From Mytilus californianus (Eukaryota > Mollusca > Bivalvia > Mytilida > Mytilidae), in NCBI RefSeq assembly GCF_021869535.1, contig NW_026262712.1:62862100-62926099 (forward strand): a DNA stretch of 64,000 nt, given 5' to 3'. Shown piece by piece: positions 1 through 11,990 of the stretch; positions within the stretch are counted from its first letter, which is position 1, and each line of letters starts with the position of its first letter. Made by a program: the position numbers and the translations under genes. Under the pieces are notes generated by a model, which ran no database searches, was not told the DNA's origin, and worked only from the letters and a program-made list of their open reading frames with translations.

Positions 1-564
1 TTGTCGGTTTAGGTTCGAGTCCGTTTTCTCTTTGTTGTCCCTATTCTTTCGTTTTTCCGTTTTTTTTTTATTTTGCATGTTATTGTTGATATTATTGTAG
101 AAGTAGCGGGTTTTGCCGTTTATTTTTGGATTATCATTGACCAATTCATGTACTTGAAACAAAAATATTACATTCAATTTGTGCATTTTTGTTTTATATA
201 TATAGTATGATTTCATTCTGTTTTACTACATATATTTACAAATATTTATTCGCAAATATCTATGCGAGTAAATTTTGATGTGCTTAGAATTAGGTTTCTT
301 GCTAGAAATATTGGTAATATACTTATCATATATTCTTTAAAATAAGTTTGAATATGTCTTATTTCGTAAATTACGGATAATATTCAGATGCATAATAATT
401 TAAAGGCAGACGTGTTATGTTATATTTGAATTTCTCTAACCAATTAATTATGAACAGTAATGCATCTTTGAACATGATAACAGGGTTATTTATGCTCACT
501 TACAATACCTTCTAATTAAGAAAAGGCTTTGATTTTGAAAAGACATCAACACAATAGTTTCAGT
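1..564. other. Gene-free AT-rich stretch
   Basis: I see no ORF with coding character, no splice-framed exon and no recognisable repeat here. The sequence is AT-rich with short homopolymers. Confidence 0.5.
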
Positions 565-665
565 TATAGATACAATGATAAGCGTTGATTCATGAAATAC
601 AAACCATTCGCCCTCCGGTCTTATGGTTTCTTTTTCAAGAATCAACGCTTTTTCATTGTATCTAT
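565..665. repeat. Foldback (hairpin) sequence
   Basis: The segment at 565-592 reappears as its reverse complement at 637-665, with a small bulge in the A/T tract. A second inner stem (aaaccat at 601-607 with atggttt at 623-629) lies inside the loop, so the whole could fold as a two-tier hairpin of about 100 nt. No clear target duplication was seen. It may be a small foldback MITE or a structured element; no coding content. Confidence 0.7.
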
Positions 666-1629
666 AATACGTAATTCTAAATTTTAACCGATAATAAATG
701 AAGTTCAGACGTTAAAACAAAAGAGAAATCGGAAATGAAGGAAGTAACGGAATTTGAAACTTTCTTGTTTAAACAAATAGTTGAACTTATCTCAAAAATG
801 AATTATAATCACCTCAATAGGATATCCTACGACTTCAGAGACTTTTTGTGCAACCTTTTCTTCGAAGTCATCTGGAATGTCTTCGTTTTTTATGTTGGTG
901 TGAATTATTATCTTAGGCATACTGCATACAAACTAAAGTCAAAAGTAAAAAAAATGTATATTAATGTGAAAGGACAACACTTGGTGCAGCATACTACAAA
1001 CACAGCATCTCGAATAAACAAGTATATGGGAACGACCATTTGATAATCTAGGGGCATTTTTCGGCATTTACATTCAAACAGTACGACGAACGTACAGATT
1101 GTTTATTTTTTGACACAATGCTTAATGAATATTTATTTCATTTTCATGCTCAACTAATTCCAACATTTTCGGGTTTGTGATATTTATTTGCAAGCTACAT
1201 TTGGAAATAAAAATGTCAGGCCATTTATTTTCAAATTCCTCCATGTCCTTCTCCCCCCACCCACCCCCCCCCCCCCCCCCCCCCAAAAAAAAATCAAAGT
1301 GTGTGTCCCCTAACAGTATGTAGCGAATTATGGGTACAGTATTGTGTTCAACACACCATTGAAGTACACTGTTAAAGATGTAGTACTCATAAAGTTGTCC
1401 AAACTAGACTAGTGGTTTAATATGAAGATCGATGTAGATCACTACAGATTTATTGTTTCGTATAAATTAATAAAATGTCAGTGTTATATGCATACATGTA
1501 TATGTGTCTTTTTTTTATTTTTGCGTTGTGGTATTATGTTTGTTATAGTGAAAATCTTATTGTTTGGATTTTACGTATTGAAAAGTCTTCGACTACTACG
1601 TTTTTCTATTTTTATTTCTTCTACAAAAG
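666..1629. other. Intergenic, no supported gene
   Basis: An open frame of 102 codons at 735-1043 (+) has no recognisable domain and low-complexity AT-rich codons, so I do not call it. A run of 21 C residues sits at 1264-1284, followed by an A run. Such runs are polymorphic and error-prone in assemblies. Confidence 0.5.
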
Positions 1630-2555
1630 GTTGAATGGTATAGTGTGAAGATGGTGACTGAAGGGTTGAATGGTATCTGTGTGAAGATGGTGAAGATTGA
1701 ATGGTATCAGTGTGAAGATGGTGAAGGTTAAATGGTATCGGTGTGAAGATGGTGAAGGTTAAATGGTATCAGTGTGAAGATGGTGACTGAAGGTTGAATG
1801 GTATCAGTGTGAATATGGTGAAGGTTGAATGGTATCAGTACGAAGATGATGAAGATTGATTAATATCAGTGTGAATATGGTGAATGGTATCAGTATGAAG
1901 ATGTTGAAGGTTGGATGGTATCAGTGTGAAGATGGTAAAGGTTGAATGGTATCAGTGTGAAGATGGTCAAGGTTGGATGGTATCAGCGTGAAGATGGTGA
2001 AGGTTGAATGGTATTAGTGTGAAGATGGTGATGGTTGAATGGTTTCAGTGTGAAGATGGTGACTGAAGGTTATCTGGTATCAGTGTGAAGATTGTGACTG
2101 AAGGTTGAATGGTATCAGTATGAAGATGGTGAAGGTTGCATGGTATCAGTGTGAAGATGGTAAAGGTTGAATGGTATCAGTGTGAAGATGGTGAAGGTTG
2201 GATGGTATCAGCGTGAAGATGGTGAAGGTTGAATGGTATTAGTGTGAAGATGTTGAAGGTTGAATGGTATCAGTGTGAAGATGGTGAAGGTTGAATGGTA
2301 TCAGTGTGAAGATGGTGAAGGTAGGAATGATATCAGTGTAAAGATGGTGAAGGTTGAATGGTATCAGTGGGAAGATGGTGAATGGTATCAGTGTGAAGAT
2401 GGTGATGGTTGAATGGTATCAGTGTGAAGATGGTGAAGGTTTAATGGTATCAGAGTGAAGATAGTGAAGGTTGAATGGTATCAGTGTGTAGATGGTGAAG
2501 GTTGAATGGTATCAGTGTGAAGATGGTGAAGGTTGAATGGTATCAGTGTGAAGAG
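1630..2555. repeat. 31-bp minisatellite
   Basis: About 30 head-to-tail copies of a 31-bp unit built around ttgaatggtatcagtgtgaa followed by gatggtgaagg. Some units carry a 5-bp expansion (gactgaagg instead of gaagg) and others are shortened. Units differ by scattered point changes. The array is interrupted at 2556-2737 by unrelated sequence and one or two further units follow up to 2802. No ORF is maintained. Confidence 0.9.
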
Positions 2556-2737
2556 GCCGTCTCGACCTTGTTGTAGGATATGAATGATTCGTTCATTGTT
2601 GAAGACCCTACATCAACTGTCAAGATGAAGAACAGGAATTAAAGCCCTGTTCATTGATTATTTTCTATGTTTTCTATGTATTGTGTGCGATTTTGTCCCT
2701 TGTACATTTACTCCATATCCTTTCATTTTCTAAGGTT
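2556..2737. other. Non-repeat interruption of the minisatellite
   Basis: About 180 bp of unrelated sequence splits the 31-bp array, which resumes near 2738. It has no coding frame, and I could not see inverted ends or a target duplication, so its origin is unresolved. Confidence 0.5.
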
Positions 2738-2802
2738 TAATCATTGGTATCAGTGTGAAGATGGTGAAGGTTAAATAAGTATTTAGTGTGAAGATGGTGA
2801 AG
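2738..2802. repeat. Minisatellite, continued
   Basis: One to two further diverged units of the 31-bp repeat, cut by the foldback element that follows. Confidence 0.75.
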
Positions 2803-2906
2803 CACATGGGTTTGTTACAATTTGCCGGGTTTCAATACTTTCCATACAAACCCCGAAAAAAATACATGCGCATAGTAAACCCGGCAAATTGTAACAAACC
2901 CCTGTG
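2803..2906. mobile_element. 104-bp foldback MITE in the minisatellite
   Basis: The ends are 29-bp inverted repeats with one mismatch (left begins cacatgggtttgttacaatt, right ends with its complement). They are directly flanked by a 7-bp direct repeat, ggtgaag (2796-2802 and 2907-2913). The loop is only about 46 nt. The flanking minisatellite itself contains ggtgaag, so the target duplication is plausible but not independent proof. Confidence 0.75.
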
Positions 2907-2913
2907 GGTGAAG

Positions 2914-3920
2914 GTCGATACATTTTGCACAACACGGTGGGCATATATATATACAATATGCACAGTTGTAGGTCACGCAAGACTTCAGCCTTTTAAAGCC
3001 CTCTCCATGTAAGTCCATGCATGCTTATTTCGTCAATAAAGGTAGGTTAAAGCAGTGGGTTAAAGGGAAGTCTTTCCGTATGCCGAGATCCCTAAGCATG
3101 TATACTTCCTTGAAAACTGACGGCGCAGCTGTTGTACAGTTGTACACAGTACGCCCCTAAGTTTGTGGTCGCCGGATATAGATTAACACATGTGTGTTTG
3201 AAGCAGGAACAAAACAACATCAATAGTACATATTAGTTAATAAGCATGAATTCTGAAATAATCATATAAAATTGATACCTTTCAAGCTTTTATGTGTATT
3301 TTAAGTTTAACTTTATCACTTTACCTGTAGGCTGTATTTTGTTTACATCTATTAAATAAATATATGGAAAGCTAATTTACTTAAAAGCATTGCATTGTCT
3401 GCCGTTTATATGATTTATTTGTTGATACGCTACAGATTGATTTTTTTATGTTTATCGTAAAAATGACTTATTATCGTAATGATTGTCGCAAATATAAAAT
3501 GTATCAAGAAGGTAAAACAGTCGAATGTGTAAATGATATACTCTAATTTTAATATCACGCCGTTTCCCCTTTTAAACTATTTCCCCAAAATTATTTCAAA
3601 TTGTTCAATTCTAACTGTGCTACCTTCTTAGACATTTTTTCTTACATTCATGCATTGCTTTATTATTCTTATTATAACACTTTTCTGACGTTCTTAATTC
3701 ATTATTGTTTTGGTCAGTTTTATACTTAACCATGTTAACTTATATTTCCCATATGCTTCAAGTTCAGTTTTGATACTCCAATATTATTTATTTTTTATCA
3801 TCTGTAAACTCTGTTTCGGAGTTTAGAGTGACGTCCATTTTCACTGAACTAGTATACATATGTTATTGTTTAGGGCAAACTCCCCGGCAGTTCCAGCTCC
3901 GATCCGCATACTACTCTACA
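2914..3920. other. Intergenic, nothing recognised
   Basis: AT-rich sequence with no supported gene and no repeat that I can name. Confidence 0.45.
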
Positions 3921-3973
3921 CTAATGGAGTGCACGAGGATAAAAGCTTATGTGAACGGTTACTGCCAGTCACC
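3921..3973. repeat. Left arm of a long-range inverted repeat
   Basis: Positions 3931-3973 match the reverse complement of 15606-15648 with one mismatch over 43 bp. The neighbouring 9-mer taatggagt keeps the same strand at both sites instead of being inverted. The two arms bracket the whole inverted satellite domain. Confidence 0.8.
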
Positions 3974-4029
3974 ACTTATAAACAAAGTAGTGCTGCATAT
4001 ATCTACGCGTATGATCATATACAATTTTA

Positions 4030-4280
4030 TGGCTGCCTGCAGGTCACACCATATTTTATCTGTATCAAATGTGCCTGCAGGTCTCACCAAAAATGTATCT
4101 GGACAATAGGTGCCTGCAGATCACATCACTTAAGATCTGTAACATAGCTTATCATTTGAGTCTGCAGGTCAGACTGCTTATCTGTACCATAGCCTATTAT
4201 ATATGCCTGCATGTCACACTTTGATTTATATATCTGTATGGTAGGTGCCTGCAGGGCACATCACTTCAGATTTGCACCAT
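4030..4280. repeat. Satellite, left arm, first units
   Basis: Diverged monomers of about 48 bp containing tgcctgcaggtcaca. They are the outermost members of the left arm and are cut off at about 4280 by inserted dispersed repeats. Confidence 0.8.
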
Positions 4281-5588
4281 ATATATAAAAGGAAGATGTG
4301 GTATGATTGCCAATGAGACAACTCTCCACAATAGACGGTCTAATTTAAGTACAAAATAATAAACGAAAAACAAATATGAAACACAGCAACAAAAAGTAAA
4401 ATCACAAAAATACTGAACTCCGAGGAAAATTCCAAAAACGGAAAGTCCCTAATCAAATTGCAAAATCAAATGCTCAAACATATCAAACGAATGGATAACA
4501 ACTGTCATATTCCTGACTTGGTACAGACATTTTCTTACGTAGAAAATGGTGGATTAAACCTGATTTTATAGCTAGCTAAACCTCTCACTTGTATGACAGT
4601 CGCATATAATTCCATTATGTTGCCAACGATGCGTAAACAAAACAAACAGACATAATAGGTAAAAATGTAAAAAATACAGCAGTCAACATTGTGTTAAAAT
4701 CTTAATCACTAAAAAAAAAAAACATATGTATCAAAGAAGCACAAAATGGCATATAGACCGATCACATTAGCATAAATTAAAGACAAGAATACACAAATTT
4801 ACCATAGTACAATAACACGATGACGGGATGTATAAGTACAGAGCTACGTCATATATGTAACAAAGAAACATAAAAAAAGGCATATATAGACAAAGCACAT
4901 TAGCAAAAATGAAAGACAATAATACGAGAATAATTGTATCATAAACAATAATGACAGAATGTACAAGTACCACAAGTATCTTAATCACAATAAAAACAAA
5001 CAAACATTTAACAAAGAAGCACAAAAAGGCACACATCAAATTTAACAACCTCATTCATTGCTCCCTTATATTTGAATTTTATTTAAGTATGTCAAATCCA
5101 CCAATTAACGATTGAAAGATCTTAAGTACTAGGAGCGAATGGCCAGATTAACACTGACTCTAACGTAGAATCGCGCGTTTGACGTCAGAATGTAAACGTC
5201 ACACAGGTAGAGATATAAAATAATATTGTCGTTCAAAGTATGAAAATAATATAGTCTATACTTCTTTAGGCATATCCTCTGCAGAATGTAAATTAGAAGT
5301 TACCTTTCCTTCTTGCAACTGACAAATGACAACCACTGAATGACCGGTTCCTGAATTGGGACAGGCACTTACAGAATGTGGCGGGGTTAAACTACTTGAA
5401 GGCGCCAACCCTCTCATAACATGGTATCGTGGTATAACAGTAGAACATAATAACAAACTATAAAAACAGTTGAAAAAGGCAGGTCACATCGAATAAATAG
5501 AAATAGAAAAACATCTTACAAAACACAAAGTGGACGTTGATGGTTACTTGTTCATGCGAATAACAAAAATACACTAAGTACAGATCTG
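4281..5588. mobile_element. Dispersed repeats inserted in the satellite
   Basis: Satellite monomers stop near 4280 and resume near 5589. The insert begins with a mussel-type dispersed repeat on the plus strand (ggaagatgtggtatgattgc at about 4292) that continues to about 5050. Its middle part is shared with 12601-13070. A second family lies reversed at about 5268-5440, matching the complement of 26117-26250. No intact ORF is present; the frame at 4767-5054 is low-complexity. Confidence 0.7.
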
Positions 5589-8500
5589 AGAGTACTCGCC
5601 TATCACAGGAGCCTGAGGGTCAAACTGCTATGCATTAGTACCATAAATGCATGCAGGTCACATCACCATAGATCAAAGCCTATAATGGGTGTCTGCAGGT
5701 TTTACAGCTTTTTAACTGTACCTTAGCCCATCAGAGGTGCCTGAAGGTCACATCACCATAAATCTTCACTATAGTCTAGCATGGGTGACTGCATGTCACA
5801 TTGCTTATTTATCTGTACCAAAGACTATAATAGGTACATGCAGGTCACATCACCATAGATCTGCACCATAGTCTATAATAGGTGCCTGTCGGTCTCTTCA
5901 CTACAGATCTGCACTATAGCCTATCATAGGTTCCTGTAGGTCATACGACTGTTCATCTGCACTATAGCCTATCATAGGTTCCTGTAGGTCATACGACTTT
6001 TTATTTGCACTAAAGCCTATCAAAGGTTCCTGTATGTCACACGACTTTTTATTTGCAATATTGCCTATCATAGGTTCCTATAGGTCACACGACTTTTTAT
6101 CTGCACTATAGGCTATCATAGGTTCCTGTAGGTCACACGACTTTTTATCTGCACTATAGCCTATCATAGGTTCCTGTAGGTCACACGACTTTTTATCTGC
6201 ACTATAGCCTATCATAGGTTCCTGTAGGTCACACGACTTTTTATCTGCACTATAGCCTATCATAGGTTCCTGTAGGTCATACGATTGTTTATCTGCACTA
6301 TAACCTATCATAGGTTCCTGTAGGTCATACGACTGTTCATCTGCACTATAGCCTATCATAGGTTCCTGTAGGTCACACGACATTTTATCTGCACTTTAGA
6401 CTATCATAGGTTCCTGTAGGTCATACGACTGTTCATCTGAACTATAGCCTATCATAGGTTCCTGTAGGTCATACGTCTTTTTATCTGCACTATAGACTAT
6501 CATAGGTTCCTGTGGGTCATACAACTTTTTATCTGCACTATAGCCTATCATAGGTTCCTGTAAGTCACACGACTTTTTATCTGCACTATTGCCTATCATA
6601 GTTTCCAGTAGGTCATACGACTTTTTATTTGCACCATAGCCTATCAAAGGTTCCTGTAGGTCACACGACTTTTTATTTGCACTAAAGCCTATCATAGGTT
6701 CCTGTAGGTCACACGACTTTTTATCTGCACTATAGCCTATCATAGGTTCCTGTAGGTCACACGACTTTTTATCTGCACTATAGCCTATCATAGGTTCCTG
6801 TAGGTCACACGACTTTTTATCTGCCCTATAGTCTATCATAGGTTCCTGTAGGTCACACGACTTTTTATCTGCACTATAGCCTATCATAGGTTCCTGTAGG
6901 TCACACTGCTATTTAACTGTATCTTATCCGCACTATAGCCTATCATAGGTTCCTGTAGGTCACACTGCTATTTAACTGTATCTTATCCTATCATAGGTGC
7001 CTGCTGGTCACATCACATATATCTGCACCAAATGCTATCATAGGTGTTGGCAGATCCCATACCGTTTCATCTGTACCATAGTCTATAGGTGACTGCAGGT
7101 CATACAACTTTTTATGTGTACCATAGATTATCATAGATGCCTGCAGTTCATACTGATATCTATCTGTTTATAGTCTTTCTTAGGTGCCTGTAGGTCACAT
7201 TTCTTTAGATCTGTACCATAGTCTATCATAGTTGCATGCAGGTCAAACCACCATAGACTGCATATAGCCATTCATAGGTGCCTGCAGGCCATACAACATT
7301 TTATCTGTACCATACCGTATAGCGGGTTATTTTCGCGGGGTGTAAATTTTCACTTATTTTCGCGGATAGAACAAAATCGCCAAAATAAATTCCGCCTTTT
7401 TAAAAGTGTACATGCAATTGTATTGATAAAAGTTTTGAATCCGCCAAAATAATACCCGCAAAAATATTTCATATACCTTATTCAATGAAAATCGCGAAAT
7501 TTTACACCCGCGAAAATAACCCGCTATACGGTAGCCTAACATATGTGCCTTCAGGTCACATAACCACAGATATGCACCATAGCCAATCATGGGTCTATAA
7601 TAGGTGCTTGTAGGTCACTTCACTATAGATCTGCACCATGCATAGCCAATCATAAGTGCCTACAGGTTACATCACCATATATATGTGTACCTAAGCCTTT
7701 CATAGTAGCCTGCAGGTCACACTGCTATTTATTTATACCATAACCTATCATAGGTGCATGTAGGTCACACAGCTTTTTCTATTATATTCCATCATAGATG
7801 ACTGCCAGTTATCATAGGTTCATGTAGGTCACACGACTGTTTATCTGTACTATAGTCTATCATAGGTTCCTGTAGGTCACACGATTTTTTTATCTGCACT
7901 ATAGCCTATCATAGGTTCCTGTAGGTCATACAGTAGCTTTTTTTTTATCATATTCTATCATAGATGACTGCCAGTTATCATAAGTTCCTGTAGGTCACAC
8001 AGTCTTTTGTATGTACTATATCCAATCATGGGTGCATGTAAGTCACACCACTGATTTGTGTACTGTATCCTTTTATAGTGCTTGCAGGTTTATTATAGGT
8101 GCATGTAGGTTTCACCGCTTTTTTATGTTCCATATCCTAGCATAGGTGCCTGCAGGTTAAACCAAAAATTATCTGTACCATCATTGCCTTCAGGTCATAC
8201 TTTTATTCCTATGTAACATTAGCCTTTTGTAACTACCTGCAGGTCACACTGATATGTATCTGTACCAGAGCACATCATATGAGACTGCAGGTCACGTCAC
8301 ATAGATCTGTATCATAGGTGCATGCAGGTCTTATTCTCATAGATCCTTACCAGAGCCCATCATAGGAGCCTGCAGGTCACATGATTGCTATGTAAATGTT
8401 ACATAGCCTATCATATGTGACTGCAGGTTACACTGATATTTATCTACACTTTTGCATATTACAGGAGCCTTCAGATCCAATCCCAATATAGATCTGTATC
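5589..8500 (-). repeat. 48-bp satellite, left orientation
   Basis: Long array of monomers of 48 bp in its most regular part (about 5900-6960), each holding cctgtaggtcac and tatagcctatcatagg. The outer monomers are more diverged and near 50 bp. Because 48 is a multiple of three, the minus strand stays open across many units (6078-6383 and 6396-6887) and would read as a 16-residue repeat with core DLQEPMIGYSADKKSC. There is no start context or non-repeat domain, so I treat this as a by-product of the period. Confidence 0.9.
7315..7531. mobile_element. 217-bp MITE with TA target duplication
   Basis: The element has inverted ends starting ccgtatagcgggttattttc and is flanked by TA (7313-7314 and 7532-7533). 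It sits exactly inside a satellite monomer, between ccata and gcctaacat. TA duplication and long inverted ends fit a Tc1/mariner-type non-autonomous element. No coding sequence. Confidence 0.85.
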
Positions 8501-8573
8501 ATAGGTGCATGAAGGTTGAATCCTATAATACAATATGGATAAATACCATGATGTCTTACATGCACCTATGATA
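8497..8573. repeat. Inversion centre of the satellite
   Basis: Perfect 15-bp arms (tatcataggtgcatg at 8497-8511 and its complement at 8559-8573) enclose 47 nt, one monomer length. To the left, monomers read one way; to the right they read the other. This is the switch point of the large palindromic satellite. Confidence 0.85.
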
Positions 8574-10372
8574 GGAAAAAGAAAATAACAGAACTATAAT
8601 ATGCTATTGAAATGACATGGTGACCTATAGGCACATATGAAAGAATATGTAAAATAACAGGGTGATTTACAGCCCCCTATATTATGATATTATGGATAAA
8701 TACCATGGTGATCTACAGGCACCTATGATAGGATATGTAAAATAACAGGGTGACCTACAGACACATGTGATAAGATAATATAAATAACAGCGTGACCTAC
8801 AGGCACCTGTGATGAGATTTTGTAAATAACATGGTGACCTACAGGCACCTGTGATAAGATTTTGTAATTAATTAACAGGGTGACCTACAGGCACATATAA
8901 TGTGATAGGGAAAATAACGAGGGGACATACATGCATTTATAATATGACATGGTAAACAACAGGGTGAGGTACAAGTACCGTTGAAATTATTGGCAAAGAT
9001 CAAAAGCAGTGTGATATACAAGCACCTAGGATATAATTTGGTACAGATCAATAACAGGGTGGCCTACAGGCAATTTTGATAATTAATTAGGATATGGTAA
9101 AAATTAACAGACATATAATCTTCAGCAACGTTGATAGGATATGAGAGAGACTAAAATAAGATTATCTACAAGCACTTTTCATTGGAAATGGTACAGATCA
9201 AAAACAAGGTGACCTACATGCCCTTTGGAAAGGGTATGATACAGACCAATAGCAATGTGACCTCTTGCACCTTTGATATGATATTTTACAGATCAATAGC
9301 AAGCTGACCAATAGGCACATTTGAAATAATATGGTACAGATCAATATCAGGGTGACCTACAGGCACCGCAGATGATTATGGTACAGATCAATAGCAGGGT
9401 GACCTACAGGCACCTAAGATAACTATGGTACAGATCAATAGCAGCGTGCCCTACACGCACCTCGAATAATTATGGTACATATCAATAACAGGGTGACCTA
9501 CATGCAATTTTGATAATTAAATAGGATATGGTAAAAATGAACAGACATATAATCTTCAGTAACTTTGATATGATATGGGAGAGACTAAAATAAGATGACA
9601 TACAAGCACTTTTCTTTGGAAATGGTACAGATCAAAGACAAGGTGACCTACATGCGCTTTTGAAAGGGTATGATACAGATCAATAGAAATGTGACCTCTT
9701 GCACTTTTCATATGATATGGTACAGATCAATACAAGGGCCACCTATGGGCACATTTGAAATGATATGGTACATATCAATATCAGGGTGACCTACAGGCAC
9801 CGCAGATGATTTTGGTACAGATCAACAACAGGGTGAACTACATGCACCTCATATAATTATAGTACAGATCAATAGCAGGGTGAACTACAGGAACCGCAGA
9901 TGATTATGGTACAGATCAATAGCAGGGTGACCAACAGGCACCGCAGATTATACTGGTACAGATCAATAGCAGGGCGACCTACAGGCACCTCAGATGATTA
10001 TGGGACAGATCAATAGCAGGGTGACTCACAGGCACCGCAGATGATTATAGTTCATATCAATAACAGGGAAACCTTCAGGTACTGCAGATAATTATGGTAC
10101 AGATCAATAGCAGGGTGTCCTACAGGCACCTCAGATAACTATGGTACGGATCAATAGCTGTAAGCAGCTTGCCCTAAACGCACCTCGAATAATTATGGTA
10201 CAGATCAATACCAGGGTGACCTACATGCACTTCAGAAAATTATGGTACTCAGATCAATACCAAGGTGACCTACAGGCCCTTCAGAAAATTATGGTACATA
10301 ACGATAATCAGTAAACTGTCATTTGACGAGCTGAAAGACATCTGCATTTTAATGTATTTTATGCAATGAACA
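8574..10372 (+). repeat. 47-bp satellite, right orientation
   Basis: Monomers carry gtgacctacagg, the complement of the left-arm core, with a repeat length near 47 bp in homogeneous parts. Higher-order structure is visible: a block holding aagcacttttc recurs at 9170, 9604 and, more diverged, near 10880, the first two being 434 bp apart. The last units (10309-10372) are duplicated after 11986. Confidence 0.9.
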
Positions 10373-10832
10373 AAGGAAGCTATTAAAGGAAGCTATTAAA
10401 CCAAGAGTTCCAAATGGTGAAGTTGAAGTCATCCGTACGTAAATTTTACGGACGCCATTACGAGTTGGTTGACATTTATGAAATATCCTTTTCACAGATG
10501 ATATCGGATATGTTCCTTATGTCGTAACTACAATCCCGTTCCCTTATCACCATTGTGACCTACCGAATAAGACTATAAACCGAGTTTGTAATAAAATGAG
10601 CAACACGAAGGGTGCCACATGTGGAGCAAGATCTGCTTACCCTTCCGAAGCACATGAGATCATCCCCAGTTTTTGGTTGGGTTCGTGTTGCTTAGTCTTT
10701 AGTTTTCTATGTTGTGTTTTCTGTACTATTATTTGTCTGTTTGTCTTTTTATTTTTTAGCTATGGCGTTGTCAGTTTATTTTCGAGTTATGAGTTTGACT
10801 GTCCCTCTGGTATCTTTCGCTCCTCTTTTATA
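10373..10832 (+). mobile_element. Dispersed repeat insertion, empty site nearby
   Basis: A mussel-type dispersed element of about 460 bp lies between sequences that are joined directly in the second copy of this region (about 12040-12060), which acts as an empty site. It starts near ggaagctattaaaggaagct and ends near 10825. Its 79-codon frame (10596-10835) is part of the repeat and has no recognisable domain. Confidence 0.75.
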
Positions 10833-10841
10833 TAGTATTTA

Positions 10842-11990
10842 GTGCCAACTGCATTATACCTAGACCGATGTTACAAAAGACAACACTTTTGATAGGAAAT
10901 GGTATCGATCAAAAATAAGGAAACCTATATGCACTTTTGAAAGGGTATGATACAGATCAATAGCAATGTGACCTCTTGCACTTTTCATATGATATAGTAC
11001 AGATCAATACAAGGGCCACCTATGGGCACATTTGAAATGATATGGTACAGATCAATATTAGGATGGCCTACAGGCACCGCAGATGATTATGGTACAGATC
11101 AACAACAGGGTGAACTACATGCACCTCATATAATTATAGTACAAATCAATAGCAGGGTGACCTACAGAAATCTCAGATAATTATAATACTGATCAATAGC
11201 AGGGTGACCTAAAGGCACCGCAGATGATTATGATACAGATCAATAGCAGAGTGTCCTACAGGCACCGCAGATGATTATGGGACAGATCAATAGCAGGGTG
11301 ACCTACAGGCACCGCAGATGATTATGGGACAGATCAATAGCAGGGTGACCTACAGGCACCGCAGATGATTATGGGACAGATCAACAACAGGGTGAACTAC
11401 ATGCACCTCATATAATTATAGTACAAATCAATAGCAGGGTGACCTACAGAAATCTCAGATAATTATAATACTGATCAATAGCAGGGTGACCTACAGGCAC
11501 CGCAGATGATTATGATACAGATCAATAGCAGAGTGTCCTACAGGCACCGCAGATGATTATGGGACAGATCAATAGCAGGGTGACCTACAGTCACCGCAGA
11601 TGATTATGGGACAGATCAATAGCAGGGTGACCTACAGGCACCGCAGATTATAATGGTACATATCAATAGCAGGGTGACCTACAGGCACCGCAGATTATAA
11701 TGGTACAGATCAATAGCAGGGTGACCTACAGGCACCGCAGATTATAATGGTACAGATCAATAGCAGGGTGACCTACAGGCACCGCAGCTTATAATGGTAC
11801 AGATCAATAGCAGGGTGACCTACAGTCACCGCATATAATTATGTTACAGATCAATAACAGGGTGACCTACAGGCACCGCAGATAATCATGGTACAGATCT
11901 ATAACAGGGCTATCTACATGCACCTCAGAATTATGGTACATATCAATAGCAAGGTGACCTACAGGCCCTTCAGAAATGATACAGAACGAT
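10842..11990 (+). repeat. 47-bp satellite with 282-bp higher-order unit
   Basis: Array of 47-bp monomers. A block of six monomers is repeated with a 282-bp offset: aacaacagggtgaactacat starts at 11101 and again at 11383. The right end carries the same terminal units and flank as 10262-10372. Confidence 0.9.

Noticed and set aside
735-1043. 102-codon plus-strand ORF as a gene
   Set aside because: AT-biased composition, no domain, no splice-framed partner exon.
10596-10835. 79-aa hydrophobic protein
   Set aside because: Part of a high-copy dispersed repeat; shown as an insertion by the empty site near 12050.
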